64,000 nt of DNA from JBHIBD01 sp046758865 (lineage in GTDB: Bacteria; Planctomycetota; Brocadiia; Brocadiales; Bathyanammoxibiaceae): positions 1-64,000 of the forward strand of contig JBHIBD010000002.1 of the NCBI GenBank assembly GCA_046758865.1, in the 5' to 3' direction. Below, piece by piece: positions 42,093-51,932 of the stretch. The position numbers and the translations under genes are program-made. The notes under the pieces are model-generated. The model made no database searches. It saw only the letters and a program-made list of their open reading frames with translations, and was not told the origin of the DNA. How positions within the stretch are numbered: position 1 is the first letter of the stretch; each line of letters starts with the position of its first letter.

Positions 42093-43721
42093 GTGGAAAA
42101 TGCCTTTGACATAGTTATCAGGAACGGGACTGTTATAGACGGCACGGGTACCCCCGGTAGGATATCAGACCTTGCCATAAGGGGCGACAAGATAGCCTTC
42201 GTAGGGAGGCTGGAACAAGGCAGGGAGAGACGGGAAGGTTTGTCCCTGCAAGGTTGTCCTACTATAATAGACGCCACGGGGCTTGTGGTGGCCCCTGGGC
42301 TTATAGACATCCATTCCCACAGCGACTTCCTTTGCCTGGTCAGCCCCAGGAGCGAGAGCAAGGTCCTCGATGGCGTGACCACTGAGGTCTGTGGAAACTG
42401 CGGCTCTTCCCCCTTCCCACTCTCGAAGGAAACACTAAAGAGGAAGCAGGAAGGTTACAGCAAGTACGGACTGGTTATAGACTGGCAGGACGCCGATGGC
42501 TTCTTCACCAGAGTGGAATCACAGCCCAGCTCGATAAATAGAGGCTTCCTTGTGGGCCACTCAAGCATCAGGGATTTTGTCATTGGGTATGACAGAAGGT
42601 CACCCACTGACCGAGAACTATCTGAGATGAGGGATGAGCTTACCAGAGCGATGGGGGCCGGTGCCCTCGGACTCTCCAGCGGTCTTATATATCCACCGGG
42701 GTGCTATGCCAGCAGGGAGGAGCTTATAGAGATTTGCCGAGAGGTTAGTCGGCTCGGCGGTGTGTATGCTACACACATGCGGAGCGAGGGGAAGGGACTC
42801 CTTGAGGCGGTGAAAGAGGCTATAGAGGTTTCACGCAGGACCAGGGTGAGTCTTCAAATATCCCACATTAAGACCGCCGGGAGGGAAAATTGGTCAAAGC
42901 TAGGGTCTGTGAAGGAGCTCCTCGATTTAGCTATAGCGGAGGGCCTCGATGTCTCGTGTGATAGATACCCTTATGTAGCGGCGGCGACAGACCTTAATGT
43001 AATCCTCCCTAACTGGGCGCAGGAGGGCGGGATGGAAAAACAGGTGGAGAGGCTTACCAGTCCACGCACACGCAAGAGGATTATAGAGGAGATACTGGAT
43101 AGAAGTAATGACGAATGGTATGGTGAGTCTATAGTTATTTCGGATGTACACGCCTCTTCACCCAGCTACAAGGCCGAGCTTATAGGAAAGACCCTTGCCG
43201 AACTATCCGGGGGGCAGAATAAGTCTCCTGTGGAATTGGCGCTTGACCTGTTGGTCGAGCAGAGGGGGCGCGTGTGGATACTGGCCTTTAGCATGTGTGA
43301 AGAGAACCTGGAAGAGATTTTGAGGTGGGATTTTGTCAGCATCGGCTCCGACAGCTCCCTTCGGGCACGAGAGGGCCTGTTAGGGCAAGGTAGACCGCAT
43401 CCCCGCACTTATGGTACATTTTCACGGGTGCTTGGCCGGTATTCAAGGGATAGAGGAATATTGTCCCTGGAGGAGGCAGTTCACAGGATTACGGGACTTT
43501 CTGCAAGAAAAATGCGTCTGGATAAGAGGGGGGAGATTAGGGAGGGTTACTTTGCGGATATCGCTGTGTTTGACCCGAGGCGGGTGACGGACAGGGCTAC
43601 GTATCAAGAACCCCATCAGTATTCGACGGGTATAGAGTATGTAATAGTGAACGGCTGCATCACTGTAGAAAAGGGGAGCCACAACGGGGCGATGGAGGGA
43701 AAGGTTCTCAGGAGAAGATGA
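42093..43721 (+). CDS. N-acyl-D-amino-acid deacylase-like amidohydrolase
   Basis: The 542-residue protein has the amidohydrolase metal motif DIHSHSD, the D-aminoacylase features DGVTTEVCGNCGSSPFP, SSGLIYPPGCYA and THMRSEG, and a C-terminal beta sandwich (GEIREGYFADIAVFDP). Members remove acyl groups from D-amino acids or act on N-acyl-D-Glu. The start is GTG 42093. It overlaps the next gene by 4 bp, which suggests a shared role in amino acid or peptide salvage. Confidence 0.88.
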   Translation: MENAFDIVIRNGTVIDGTGTPGRISDLAIRGDKIAFVGRLEQGRERREGLSLQGCPTIIDATGLVVAPGLIDIHSHSDFLCLVSPRSESKVLDGVTTEVCGNCGSSPFPLSKETLKRKQEGYSKYGLVIDWQDADGFFTRVESQPSSINRGFLVGHSSIRDFVIGYDRRSPTDRELSEMRDELTRAMGAGALGLSSGLIYPPGCYASREELIEICREVSRLGGVYATHMRSEGKGLLEAVKEAIEVSRRTRVSLQISHIKTAGRENWSKLGSVKELLDLAIAEGLDVSCDRYPYVAAATDLNVILPNWAQEGGMEKQVERLTSPRTRKRIIEEILDRSNDEWYGESIVISDVHASSPSYKAELIGKTLAELSGGQNKSPVELALDLLVEQRGRVWILAFSMCEENLEEILRWDFVSIGSDSSLRAREGLLGQGRPHPRTYGTFSRVLGRYSRDRGILSLEEAVHRITGLSARKMRLDKRGEIREGYFADIAVFDPRRVTDRATYQEPHQYSTGIEYVIVNGCITVEKGSHNGAMEGKVLRRR

Positions 43722-44440
43722 GGCCTGTAATAGGTATAAATTGTAATTATGAAGTGAGAGAGGGTACGTCTCCACGCTACTTTTTGGATGAAGACTACTG
43801 CGCGGCCGTGGAGCTTGCAGGTGGAGTGCCGGTGCTTCTCCCTACCTTATGTAGAGAAGAAGATAATACTGAAGGCCTCTTGGGCATGCTGGATGGTCTA
43901 ATCCTGAGCGGTGGCAAGGATATAAACCCCTCCCGTTATGGGCAGGAGCGACATAAGAACACGACACCCGTGGTGGCGGAAAAGGAGGAATTTGATTTTA
44001 AATTGGTCAGAAGTGCCCTGGAGATGGACATGCCCATTTTGGGGATATGTTACGGCGGGCAGCTATTAAATGTCAGCCTGGGGGGCAGTCTCATCCAAGA
44101 TATACCATCCAAATTAGGTACGTCTATTGAACACCGTAACCCCCCTGGAGGACGCCATAAGGTATTAATAGAGAAGGATACAGTGCTTTATCGGCTGTTG
44201 GGTGTGGAGGCCATGGAGACCAATAGTACCCATCATCAGACAATAGACCGCCTGGGTGAGGGCCTCAGGGTGTGCGCAAGGGCGGAGGATGGGGTGATTG
44301 AGGCTGTGGAGAGTGAGAGACACACGTTTGTGCTGGCAGTACAGTGGCACCCTGAGAGGATGCTGGATGAGCCGATAGAGAGGCGCCTGTTCTCGGGGTT
44401 TATGAAGGAGGCAAGGGCCTATGCCTCTCAAAGAATCTAG
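43718..44440 (+). CDS. Class I glutamine amidotransferase-like, gamma-glutamyl hydrolase family (C26)
   Basis: The 240-residue protein has the nucleophile Cys in GICYGGQLLNV, the His/Glu pair in VQWHPERM, and IGINCNYE at the start. It is close to PuuD-type gamma-glutamyl-GABA hydrolases. The substrate is uncertain. ATG overlaps the stop of the amidohydrolase gene, and the end overlaps the TPR lipoprotein gene by 20 bp, so three genes form one unit. Confidence 0.87.
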   Translation: MRPVIGINCNYEVREGTSPRYFLDEDYCAAVELAGGVPVLLPTLCREEDNTEGLLGMLDGLILSGGKDINPSRYGQERHKNTTPVVAEKEEFDFKLVRSALEMDMPILGICYGGQLLNVSLGGSLIQDIPSKLGTSIEHRNPPGGRHKVLIEKDTVLYRLLGVEAMETNSTHHQTIDRLGEGLRVCARAEDGVIEAVESERHTFVLAVQWHPERMLDEPIERRLFSGFMKEARAYASQRI

Positions 44441-45842
44441 GGTGCGACTTCTTTTTAGAATACTCTCAGGGATACTGCTATTAATGGTACCTTCATGTGC
44501 AGTTGATAAGGGTCCGGACAAGCTAGAGAGTGATATAGCCCGCTACAAGAGGGAGCTGAGGGTCCTGCCGGATGACACCGAGGCACGCTACAGACTGGGT
44601 GTTTCCCATTATCAGAAGAGAGATTATGAGGCCTCGATTGAGGAATTAAAGGATACTATTGGGAGCGACCCCAATCTTCCCATGGTTTACAATAATCTGG
44701 GTCTGGCCTACGTGGGTGAGGGGGAGTTGGGGAAGGCCATAACTGCATACTTGAAGGCCCTGCAGTTGGACCGCGATTTTACGCCAGCAAGGGCAAATCT
44801 AGGGGTGGCTTATTACCTAGCAGGTATGTTTGAGGAAGCTGGTTCACACTTCAAGAAGCTGTTGAAGAAGGACCCGAACCACGTTGGTGCCCATCAGGGT
44901 CTTGGTCTCAGTCTTGTTCGAAGGGGCCGACTTGACGAAGCCATCGCCGAATTCAGGAAAGTCTTGGAACTTGACCCAAGTAACCCTGATGCGCATAAGC
45001 ATCTTGCTATGGCCTACGAAGAACGGGGCGATATTGGCGAGGCAATAGCGGTTTTTAGAGAGGCGTTGAGGCTTAACCCCCATGACGGAGAGACCCACTG
45101 GCACTTGGCGAATATCTATTATGAACAAGGCTATCTTGAGGGCGCACTGAGAGAGTATACCCATGTGGTTGATATTAAGCCCGACTTTACAGACGCACAC
45201 TTCTGGAGGGCAATGGTGTTGAAGGAGATGGAATCCTTTCTAGAGGCGAGTGCAGTGTTTGAACACGTGGCGGAGCTGGACGCTGATTACCCGGATGTCT
45301 ATTACCAACTGGGCTCCATCTACCAAGAGAGAGGGATGGTGGACGATGCTATATCCGAGTATGAAAGAGAGTTAAAGAACCATCCCGATAATGTTAAGGT
45401 GCACAGAAAGTTGGGCGAATTGTATTTGAATAAGGGAGAGCATGAGGACGCCCTCCATCATTATGTCAGGATTGTAGAGATTGACCCAACTAACGCACAG
45501 GCGCTCTATGAGCTTGGCGATGCCTACGCCAGGACTGGTAGGTTTGCCTTGGCGCTTGCTCAGTGGAGGAGGGCTGCGGAAATTGAGCCAGCAATGGCGA
45601 TAAAGGTGTGGAAACGGGCCCTGGAACTTGACCCCTCAATGGTGGAGGCACACTACAGACTCGGCCTGGCCTACATGAACGAGGGCAAGGTGGCAGTGGC
45701 CATCAATTCCTTAGAAGCGGCTGTAAATGCAAGACCAAAGAATGTTGCCTTCCGCCAGGCCCTGAGCAGGGCGTATAAGGAGCGAGAAAAGGTCTTAGAA
45801 AAAGAGGGAAGGGAGCGTATGGAGGAGGAGTGGTGGCCCTAG
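44421..45842 (+). CDS. TPR-repeat lipoprotein
   Basis: The 473-residue protein begins with a signal ending in VPSC at about residue 26, a plausible lipobox. About ten TPR units follow, for example LPMVYNNLGLAYVGEGELGKA and PDAHKHLAMAYEERGDIGEA, covering almost the whole chain. It is probably a periplasmic lipoprotein scaffold. It ends tail to tail with the PPC/DUF296 gene, overlapping it by 4 bp. Confidence 0.78.
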   Translation: MPLKESRVRLLFRILSGILLLMVPSCAVDKGPDKLESDIARYKRELRVLPDDTEARYRLGVSHYQKRDYEASIEELKDTIGSDPNLPMVYNNLGLAYVGEGELGKAITAYLKALQLDRDFTPARANLGVAYYLAGMFEEAGSHFKKLLKKDPNHVGAHQGLGLSLVRRGRLDEAIAEFRKVLELDPSNPDAHKHLAMAYEERGDIGEAIAVFREALRLNPHDGETHWHLANIYYEQGYLEGALREYTHVVDIKPDFTDAHFWRAMVLKEMESFLEASAVFEHVAELDADYPDVYYQLGSIYQERGMVDDAISEYERELKNHPDNVKVHRKLGELYLNKGEHEDALHHYVRIVEIDPTNAQALYELGDAYARTGRFALALAQWRRAAEIEPAMAIKVWKRALELDPSMVEAHYRLGLAYMNEGKVAVAINSLEAAVNARPKNVAFRQALSRAYKEREKVLEKEGRERMEEEWWP

Positions 45843-46279
45843 TCCTTAAACTCTAGTAGGTCCAGCGTGGTCTTTTCATCAAACTGTCTCTTTACCGACA
45901 GACCTTTTAGCTCAATTATTACCGCCTCTATAGTGAGATATATCTTTGCATCCTTCCTTATGCAGCCCAGGTTAGTGGCGTTGTCCCTTCCTATTCCACT
46001 GTGGATGTGAATCTTTGGTTCGTTGTCCTTCCAAAAAATAGTACCCAGACCCAACACCTCCCTGCCGTCCGCAAAATCTCTCCACATCGGTACGGGTGGT
46101 ACCTCTGCCTTTTTGGGTCCAACCACTATTCGGGCCTTCTCTAAGGCACCGACAAAGTGCAATAAACCTGCCCTGATGTCTTCTCTTTTAATAAGTGCCG
46201 TGAGCTCAGCCAGGAGGTCATCCTCATGGTCAAACCTGGCCACGAACACCCTTCCAACCGTACACTGTGTGTATTCCAT
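45839..46279 (-). CDS. PPC/DUF296 domain protein
   Basis: The 146-residue protein has VGRVFVARFDHEDDLLAELTALIKRE, HFVGALEKA and KIHIHSGIGR, the PPC (plants and prokaryotes conserved)/DUF296 fold; some members have AT-hook partners and bind DNA. The His in HIHSG is part of a likely metal site. No neighbour indicates its function. The 279 bp upstream contain a few repeat fragments and no gene. Confidence 0.8.
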   Translation of the reverse strand: MEYTQCTVGRVFVARFDHEDDLLAELTALIKREDIRAGLLHFVGALEKARIVVGPKKAEVPPVPMWRDFADGREVLGLGTIFWKDNEPKIHIHSGIGRDNATNLGCIRKDAKIYLTIEAVIIELKGLSVKRQFDEKTTLDLLEFKD

Positions 46280-46558
46280 TATTTATTTACTCCAGAATAA
46301 TTTGAGCTTTGCAGTTGACCACCTCAGGTGAATCTGCCTCTGGCACGACTCGATTTATCGAGCCTTATGAGGCCCCATAAATGGGGCAACTACATAGCCC
46401 GTGGATGCGTTGAGACGCACCCTACATTATTATTATTTATTTATGGATAGAGGGGAAAATTTTGACCCATCCTACAGGTGGTGTATCAAAAAATCAACGT
46501 GAAATTGTAGGTGTTTGTGGGGTATTAGGCGGGGGTAGTGCTTCTACGCAGAGGTCGC

Positions 46559-47944
46559 TTATTTAAACTCAAACCTCCTCTCGGTAAAAAGCCTCAAGCA
46601 GGCGTCCACCGCATCGGCATCATAAAGGACGCCCCTATTTCGAGAGATTTCCTCAAGGGCCTTATCTATGCCAAGGGCTGGTCTGTAGGATCGCGGAGAG
46701 GCCATAGCCTCAACAACATCGGCTACGCCCAGGATTCTTGACTCCAGGATAATCTCATCGCCCGATAGACCTGAAGGATACCCAGAGCCATCCAACCTTT
46801 CGTGGTATTGGAACACAATTTGGGCAACCGGCCATGGAAATTCTATCTCCTTCAATATTTCGTAACCGACCTTAGGATGAGTTTTAATCACATCGAATTC
46901 GGTCTTAGTTAGTCGGCTAATACGCGAACCACCTTGCCAATCCCAAGCTGGCTTGTTGAAAATATTAGCAGGTATAGCTATCTTGCCGATATCGTGGATA
47001 GCCCCGGCCATGCGGATTCCATCAATCTGCTCCTCTGAAAGGCCCATCTCCGTTGCTATGGCACGGGCAAGATCGGCCACCCGGCGCGGGTGGCCAACTG
47101 TGTAGGGGTCCCTTGTCTCGACCATCAATACTAGGGCCTGGAGGGTTCCCCCAAGTGCCTTTCGCAATTTATCCATGCTTTGTTTAAGTTTTTCCTCTGC
47201 CCGCTTTTGCTCGGTGGTTTTCACCCACTTTTGCGTGGCGATTTCCTCCCGCAGTTCCTCGGTTGTCTTCACCAGCTCCGCCGCGCGCTTGGCCACGTGT
47301 TGTTCTAGGAATTCATTAAGCGTTCCAAGTTCTGCCTCTACCCGCTCGCGCTTGGTGATTTCCTTTGCAAGTCTTTCTTCTTTCATGTGCAGTTTATAAA
47401 AGGCCTCATAGAGTGCGGCGATTGTCTTTGCTATAATCTCAACCTGGCTCTTTGCTGCATCCAGGGCAAATTTTGGGCGGTCCTGGTGTTCGGCTAAGGC
47501 CGTTTGTACGTCTTCCACACTAAGCTTAAATTTTTTAGCAACCTTCTTGATTGTTTCTGCATCTCTGGGTGGGTTAGACACTGCGGCGACAGCCGCACCT
47601 ATCGGCTCTCCACCAAACATAATGGGGACGGAATATATTATTAGCCCTCCAGAACATTCATCGGCATACGGTGCCTTGAGGTCAATGGATTTCTTAGAGA
47701 CGCGCCAGCGGTCTTCACAGCAAATTCCCTTACCCTTTCCGGCCCTGGCCTCACAGGCCTCGGCAAGGCATTTGCAATACTGAGATGTTATCATGCTGGC
47801 TGCACGACTTCCGTCAATTTCGTATATTGTGGCCGAAGTGTGGAGGTAATTCAGGTAAGATTCCTGGAGATTCTCAAGCAGGCTTACCGGCACTAGGTCA
47901 ACAATCTTTGGCAAGGGTTTTGTGGTCATATTGCTGAGAGGCAC
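46559..47944 (-). CDS. PocR-type sensory domain with HD-GYP phosphodiesterase
   Basis: The 461-residue protein starts with a PocR-like ligand-binding domain (about 10-180) including CKCLAEACEA and ICCEDRW cysteines, followed by a long coiled coil (about 185-265) and an HD-GYP domain with HDIGKIAIP and YHERLDGSGYPSGL. HD-GYP proteins hydrolyse cyclic di-GMP. It likely senses a small ligand in the cytoplasm and lowers c-di-GMP. No membrane segment is evident. Confidence 0.87.
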   Translation of the reverse strand: MPLSNMTTKPLPKIVDLVPVSLLENLQESYLNYLHTSATIYEIDGSRAASMITSQYCKCLAEACEARAGKGKGICCEDRWRVSKKSIDLKAPYADECSGGLIIYSVPIMFGGEPIGAAVAAVSNPPRDAETIKKVAKKFKLSVEDVQTALAEHQDRPKFALDAAKSQVEIIAKTIAALYEAFYKLHMKEERLAKEITKRERVEAELGTLNEFLEQHVAKRAAELVKTTEELREEIATQKWVKTTEQKRAEEKLKQSMDKLRKALGGTLQALVLMVETRDPYTVGHPRRVADLARAIATEMGLSEEQIDGIRMAGAIHDIGKIAIPANIFNKPAWDWQGGSRISRLTKTEFDVIKTHPKVGYEILKEIEFPWPVAQIVFQYHERLDGSGYPSGLSGDEIILESRILGVADVVEAMASPRSYRPALGIDKALEEISRNRGVLYDADAVDACLRLFTERRFEFK

Positions 47945-48201
47945 TATTTATGAGACCTCCAAAAACAGTCACCCTTACGATGGAGACAGGCTCATTTCTC
48001 TATATAAGCCGTGCCTGACAATTTCGTGTATGAAGCGCCGAAATATCGGAAATAGTGTACTTTAAGGAACGGTAAGCAATTTAAAAGAATTATACCACAG
48101 TGACAAAAAGTGACAAATTTATTTTTCAATAGTCTCGAATTGATTTCGCAGCTACAGAGTCGTATAATCTGGACTTTCTTCACGAGGGTGGACACTTATA
48201 C

Positions 48202-49254
48202 ATGTCTTCGAAAAGGGAATATGACGTAGTGGTGATAGGTGCCGGGCCCTCTGGGGCGGCGGCGGCAAGGGTGATGGTGGATGCCGGCCTCAGGGTCCTG
48301 GTGGTGGAGAGAAAAAAGCTGCCCCGGTACAAAATATGTTCCGGCCTTATAAACGAAAAATCCCTGAAGCTCACCGAAAGGCATTTTGGCAACATCCCTG
48401 AGATAAGCTACTGCAGGCCCAGGATAATAAAGGGTGTCAGGCTGTGGTACGATGCGAAACGTTTCAGGAATTGGCCCTTTGGTGAGAAGGGTGCGCCCAA
48501 TGTGTGGCGTGCACAATACGATGAGTGGCTTGTAAAGCGCTCCGGGGCTGAAGTGAGGGACATGTGTCTCCTCAAGGATTTTGCGATGAATGGCGACGGG
48601 GTCAAGTTATACTGCCAGGACCGTAGGGAGGGGTCCATAGAAATAGATTGTAAGTACCTAGTCGGTGCGGAGGGATGCCTCTCCTCAATACGTGCCAAGC
48701 TAAACCCTGAACTTGAAAAAAGGTCCCAATGGTTCCTGGCATATCAGAATTACTATGAAGGAAGCTCGGAGCTTGACCCCGAATGGTATCATGGCTTCCT
48801 AGACCCCAGATTTGGAGAGATATATGGGTGGTTTAACGTTAAGGATGATTATGTGATATTTGGCACATCATGCAAGAAGGGCGGCAGGTTTACGCCGTAT
48901 CTCGATAATTTTAGCGGCTTTCTTAAGGAACACTTTGGTTTGAGGTTAGGGAGATTGGTAAGGAAATCAAGCTGCCTGGGTACTAATATGTGTGCAACAG
49001 GGAATTTCTACCTTGGCAGAGACAGGGCGCTACTGGTAGGGGAGGCAGCCGGCTTTCTTAATATGTTTGGTGAAGGTATATCCTCGGCGCTGGCCACGGG
49101 GCTGCTGGCTGGGCAGGCAATCTCTCAGGCGGGTCTCAACTCCGGCACGGAAGCCCTTGAGATTTATACTGAACTCTCAAGTCGTGAGCGGAGGGAGACC
49201 CTGGTATCATGGAAACTTGCATCCAGGCTGGCAGGACGGCCGGTGATGATTTAG
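48202..49254 (+). CDS. Geranylgeranyl-reductase-family FAD oxidoreductase
   Basis: The 350-residue protein has the FAD Rossmann motif VIGAGPSGAAAARVMVDAGLRVLVVE, KICSGLI, and the second FAD motif ALLVGEAAGFLNMFGEGI. This family reduces isoprenoid double bonds in lipids and quinones; the substrate here is unknown, though a quinone role would fit the adjacent respiratory genes. The gap upstream (47945-48201) shows no gene. Confidence 0.85.
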   Translation: MSSKREYDVVVIGAGPSGAAAARVMVDAGLRVLVVERKKLPRYKICSGLINEKSLKLTERHFGNIPEISYCRPRIIKGVRLWYDAKRFRNWPFGEKGAPNVWRAQYDEWLVKRSGAEVRDMCLLKDFAMNGDGVKLYCQDRREGSIEIDCKYLVGAEGCLSSIRAKLNPELEKRSQWFLAYQNYYEGSSELDPEWYHGFLDPRFGEIYGWFNVKDDYVIFGTSCKKGGRFTPYLDNFSGFLKEHFGLRLGRLVRKSSCLGTNMCATGNFYLGRDRALLVGEAAGFLNMFGEGISSALATGLLAGQAISQAGLNSGTEALEIYTELSSRERRETLVSWKLASRLAGRPVMI

Positions 49255-49516
49255 GTAAAATCTTACTGTATACCATTTTGTGTTTGACATTTGCTTCAAA
49301 ATCGTTATAATTGTTGCCCTTCCGCAGCGGGAGGGGGTAGAATAGCCTGTTCGCCCGCTGAGCAAACAAATTAGTTCATACCTGCACAAGTCAGCGTATT
49401 GGGCTACAGCTATGTTAAAGGGACAAACTGCCTTAATTGCCTGAGAATTTAAACTTGCGTTTTATCCCTGTTGGCGTTATAGTTAGGGGCATCGTGAGTT
49501 CTTGAGGAGGAGGGCA

Positions 49517-51415
49517 ATGGCGGAGGCTCCCGAGGTAAGTGTCACCGTAGGATTCAAACAGCCAGAGCTCCTTGTATCCATACAAGAAGAACCCATAATA
49601 AGATATAAGGGTTCCCACAAACAGCTACTCGAAGACAAGAAGTACGACGTAACTACCTCTTTAGACCAGAGTTGGTTTCCTCACAACATACCCTGTAGAG
49701 TGGGCTGCCCTATCGGTACTGACGCCAGGTCTTACTCACTGGCAATTTCTGAGGGCAAGAATCAGCTTGCCTACCTTCTCGCCAGACAGAATAACCCCTT
49801 TGTATCCGTCCTAGGAAAGGTCTGTAACGCACCCTGTGAGCCCGTCTGCCAGAGAGCAAAGATAGATTCACCCGTGTCAATAAGGGCGCTCAAGGGCTTT
49901 GCCGTTGAAAAGAGCAGGTTTAGCACAAGAGAGGTTTACGAGTGGCTGAACACAAAGAAATCGAAGGTAAACCTGCCCCAGGGGGACAGACCCCCGCGTG
50001 TCGCTATTGTGGGAGGAGGCCCAGCGGGTCTATCTGCTGCACATGACCTGGCCCTTATGGGTTACAAGGTCAAGGTCTTTGAGGCATCCAGCAGGCTGGG
50101 AGGCATGCTAAACGCCATACCTCCATACAGGCTGGATAGTGAGACTATAAAGAAGGATATTGATGGCATACTCTATTTGGGTGTTGAGGTTGAGACAAAC
50201 AAGACCTGCGGGAAGGATTTTGGGATAGATGAACTCCTTGGGCAGTTTGATGTCGTTCTCTTAGCTACCGGTCTTCAGAAGGGCAAGTTACCAAGTATAC
50301 CCGGCACAGGGCTTCAGGGTGTGCTTCATGGAGTAGAGTTTATGAAGTGCGTTGTCTCTGGAGAGAGGGTGGAGCTGGGAAGAAATGTGGTGGTCTTGGG
50401 AGGAGACAACGTTGCTGTAGATATTGCCCGCACGGCCCTACGGCTGGGAGGAAGAAATGCACGGGTTAGCGTGGTTTGTGTTGAGGCCACAAAGGGTTCG
50501 AGGCCATACAGCCCAGAGGATGAGATGCCAGCCGATGCATCCAGGGTATCCGAGGCCAGGAAAGAGGGAGTCGTATTCCGCACCTCTCTAGCACCAGAGG
50601 AGATTCTGGGGGAGCGTGGCAGGGTTAATGGGTTGAGGGTAAGGTCTGTTATCACAGTTTATGACAGTGATGGGCGTTTTAACCCTACATATAAGAGTGG
50701 AAAACGGCGAGTCTTGGGGGCTGATATGGTTATCCTCAGCTTGGGCCAGGAGCTGGACCTGTCGTTCATAGAAAGATGCAAGGGCCTTGAGCCTACGGCT
50801 GATGGCGGGTTGGAGATGGACCCGGCGACCATGATGACCGCCAAGAGAGGGGTATTCTTGTGTGGGGACATGGCTAAAGCCGGACATATTGTAGACGCTA
50901 TAGCCTCTGGCCAGAAGGCCGCTCAGTCTATCCACCAGTATCTTGGAGGGACGGGTTCCCTGGGGCTGAAGGGCCCGAATGGAATTGAACCTGTTCACCA
51001 CCATGAGAAGCATGACACCTTTGCCATAAGGTGCTCAATATGGAAATTACTCCCGCCCGCGTTGTCCCCAAATAAAAGCAGGGGAAATATGGCGCTTGTG
51101 GAGGGAAGTTACTCCGATTACGAGGCACGAAGACAGGGGCAGAGGTGCATTGACTGTAGTATAAGCCCTATGATTAGTCCTTATAATCCCTGTACCCTCT
51201 GTGGTGATTGTGTGGACTCGTGTCCGACCGAGTGTATATCTATGAAGTTTATAAATAGGGCGGACCTTAATGGAGTACTGGGGGAGACCCGGGGTAACGG
51301 CCCCTGGGTGAGTCTCTTAATAGACGACAGCGAATGTGTCCACTGTGGCGCGTGTGCAGAGGCGTGCAGCTCGGACTCTATATATATGGTGAGGTTTAAA
51401 GAGGTTAGTGGATAG
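49517..51415 (+). CDS. GltD-like NAD(P) oxidoreductase subunit of the first bc complex
   Basis: The 632-residue protein has an N-terminal Fe-S region (Cys60, 64, 103, 107, 111), a FAD motif at about 161-190 (VAIVGGGPAGLSAAHD), an NAD(P) motif at 291-306 (VVVLGGDNVAVDIAR) and a C-terminal double ferredoxin domain with Cys559/562/565/569 and Cys607/610/613/617. It should move electrons between NAD(P) and the Rieske/cytochrome b core. ATG 49517 has GAGGAGGAGG upstream. The Kuenenia bc complexes with such a subunit are thought to bifurcate electrons from quinol; this is a parallel, not shown here. Confidence 0.88.
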   Translation: MAEAPEVSVTVGFKQPELLVSIQEEPIIRYKGSHKQLLEDKKYDVTTSLDQSWFPHNIPCRVGCPIGTDARSYSLAISEGKNQLAYLLARQNNPFVSVLGKVCNAPCEPVCQRAKIDSPVSIRALKGFAVEKSRFSTREVYEWLNTKKSKVNLPQGDRPPRVAIVGGGPAGLSAAHDLALMGYKVKVFEASSRLGGMLNAIPPYRLDSETIKKDIDGILYLGVEVETNKTCGKDFGIDELLGQFDVVLLATGLQKGKLPSIPGTGLQGVLHGVEFMKCVVSGERVELGRNVVVLGGDNVAVDIARTALRLGGRNARVSVVCVEATKGSRPYSPEDEMPADASRVSEARKEGVVFRTSLAPEEILGERGRVNGLRVRSVITVYDSDGRFNPTYKSGKRRVLGADMVILSLGQELDLSFIERCKGLEPTADGGLEMDPATMMTAKRGVFLCGDMAKAGHIVDAIASGQKAAQSIHQYLGGTGSLGLKGPNGIEPVHHHEKHDTFAIRCSIWKLLPPALSPNKSRGNMALVEGSYSDYEARRQGQRCIDCSISPMISPYNPCTLCGDCVDSCPTECISMKFINRADLNGVLGETRGNGPWVSLLIDDSECVHCGACAEACSSDSIYMVRFKEVSG

Positions 51416-51424
51416 AAAAGGCTT

Positions 51425-51922
51425 ATGGGTAAGTCTGCAGTGAAGGCAGAAAATATAGCGAAAGTCAGCCGGCGTGAGGCCATGAGGAAGGGCATCTTCT
51501 GGGCCTGTTGGGGCACGTTCATAGGTTTTGCAGGTATGTTGGGCGCCAGCATAGTGCGCTATGCGTATCCGAGGATAGTTTTTGAGCCATCAAGCCTATT
51601 TAAGATAGGTAAGCCAGATGAATATGCGATGGGCTCGGTCACCCTGATAGAAGGCCGCAGGGTGTTCATTGTTCGGGACGAGAAGGGCTTTTATGCCCTT
51701 TCGGCCATATGCACCCATCTGGGCTGTCAGCCCATCTGGGAGGAGGATAAACAGATATTCATGTGTCCCTGCCACGGCGGGCGTTTCTACAAGGACGGGA
51801 TAAACTTTGCGGGCCCGCCCCCAAGGCCCCTGCCCAGGCTACACATGGGTTTTGCCCCTGACGGCCGCCTCATGGTCGATAAGTCCAAAGAGGTCGGAAT
51901 GGATTTTATATTAGTGGTCTGA
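51425..51922 (+). CDS. Rieske iron-sulfur protein, first bc complex
   Basis: The 165-residue protein has an N-terminal basic stretch with SRREAMRKG, one membrane helix (about 23-45), and the Rieske boxes CTHLGC (Cys96, His98) and CPCHGG (Cys114, His117) with a likely disulfide Cys101-Cys116. The RR pair suggests Tat export. It carries electrons from quinol to the cytochrome c side. Ten bases separate it from the oxidoreductase gene. Confidence 0.95.
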   Translation: MGKSAVKAENIAKVSRREAMRKGIFWACWGTFIGFAGMLGASIVRYAYPRIVFEPSSLFKIGKPDEYAMGSVTLIEGRRVFIVRDEKGFYALSAICTHLGCQPIWEEDKQIFMCPCHGGRFYKDGINFAGPPPRPLPRLHMGFAPDGRLMVDKSKEVGMDFILVV

Positions 51923-51932
51923 GAACTTTGCT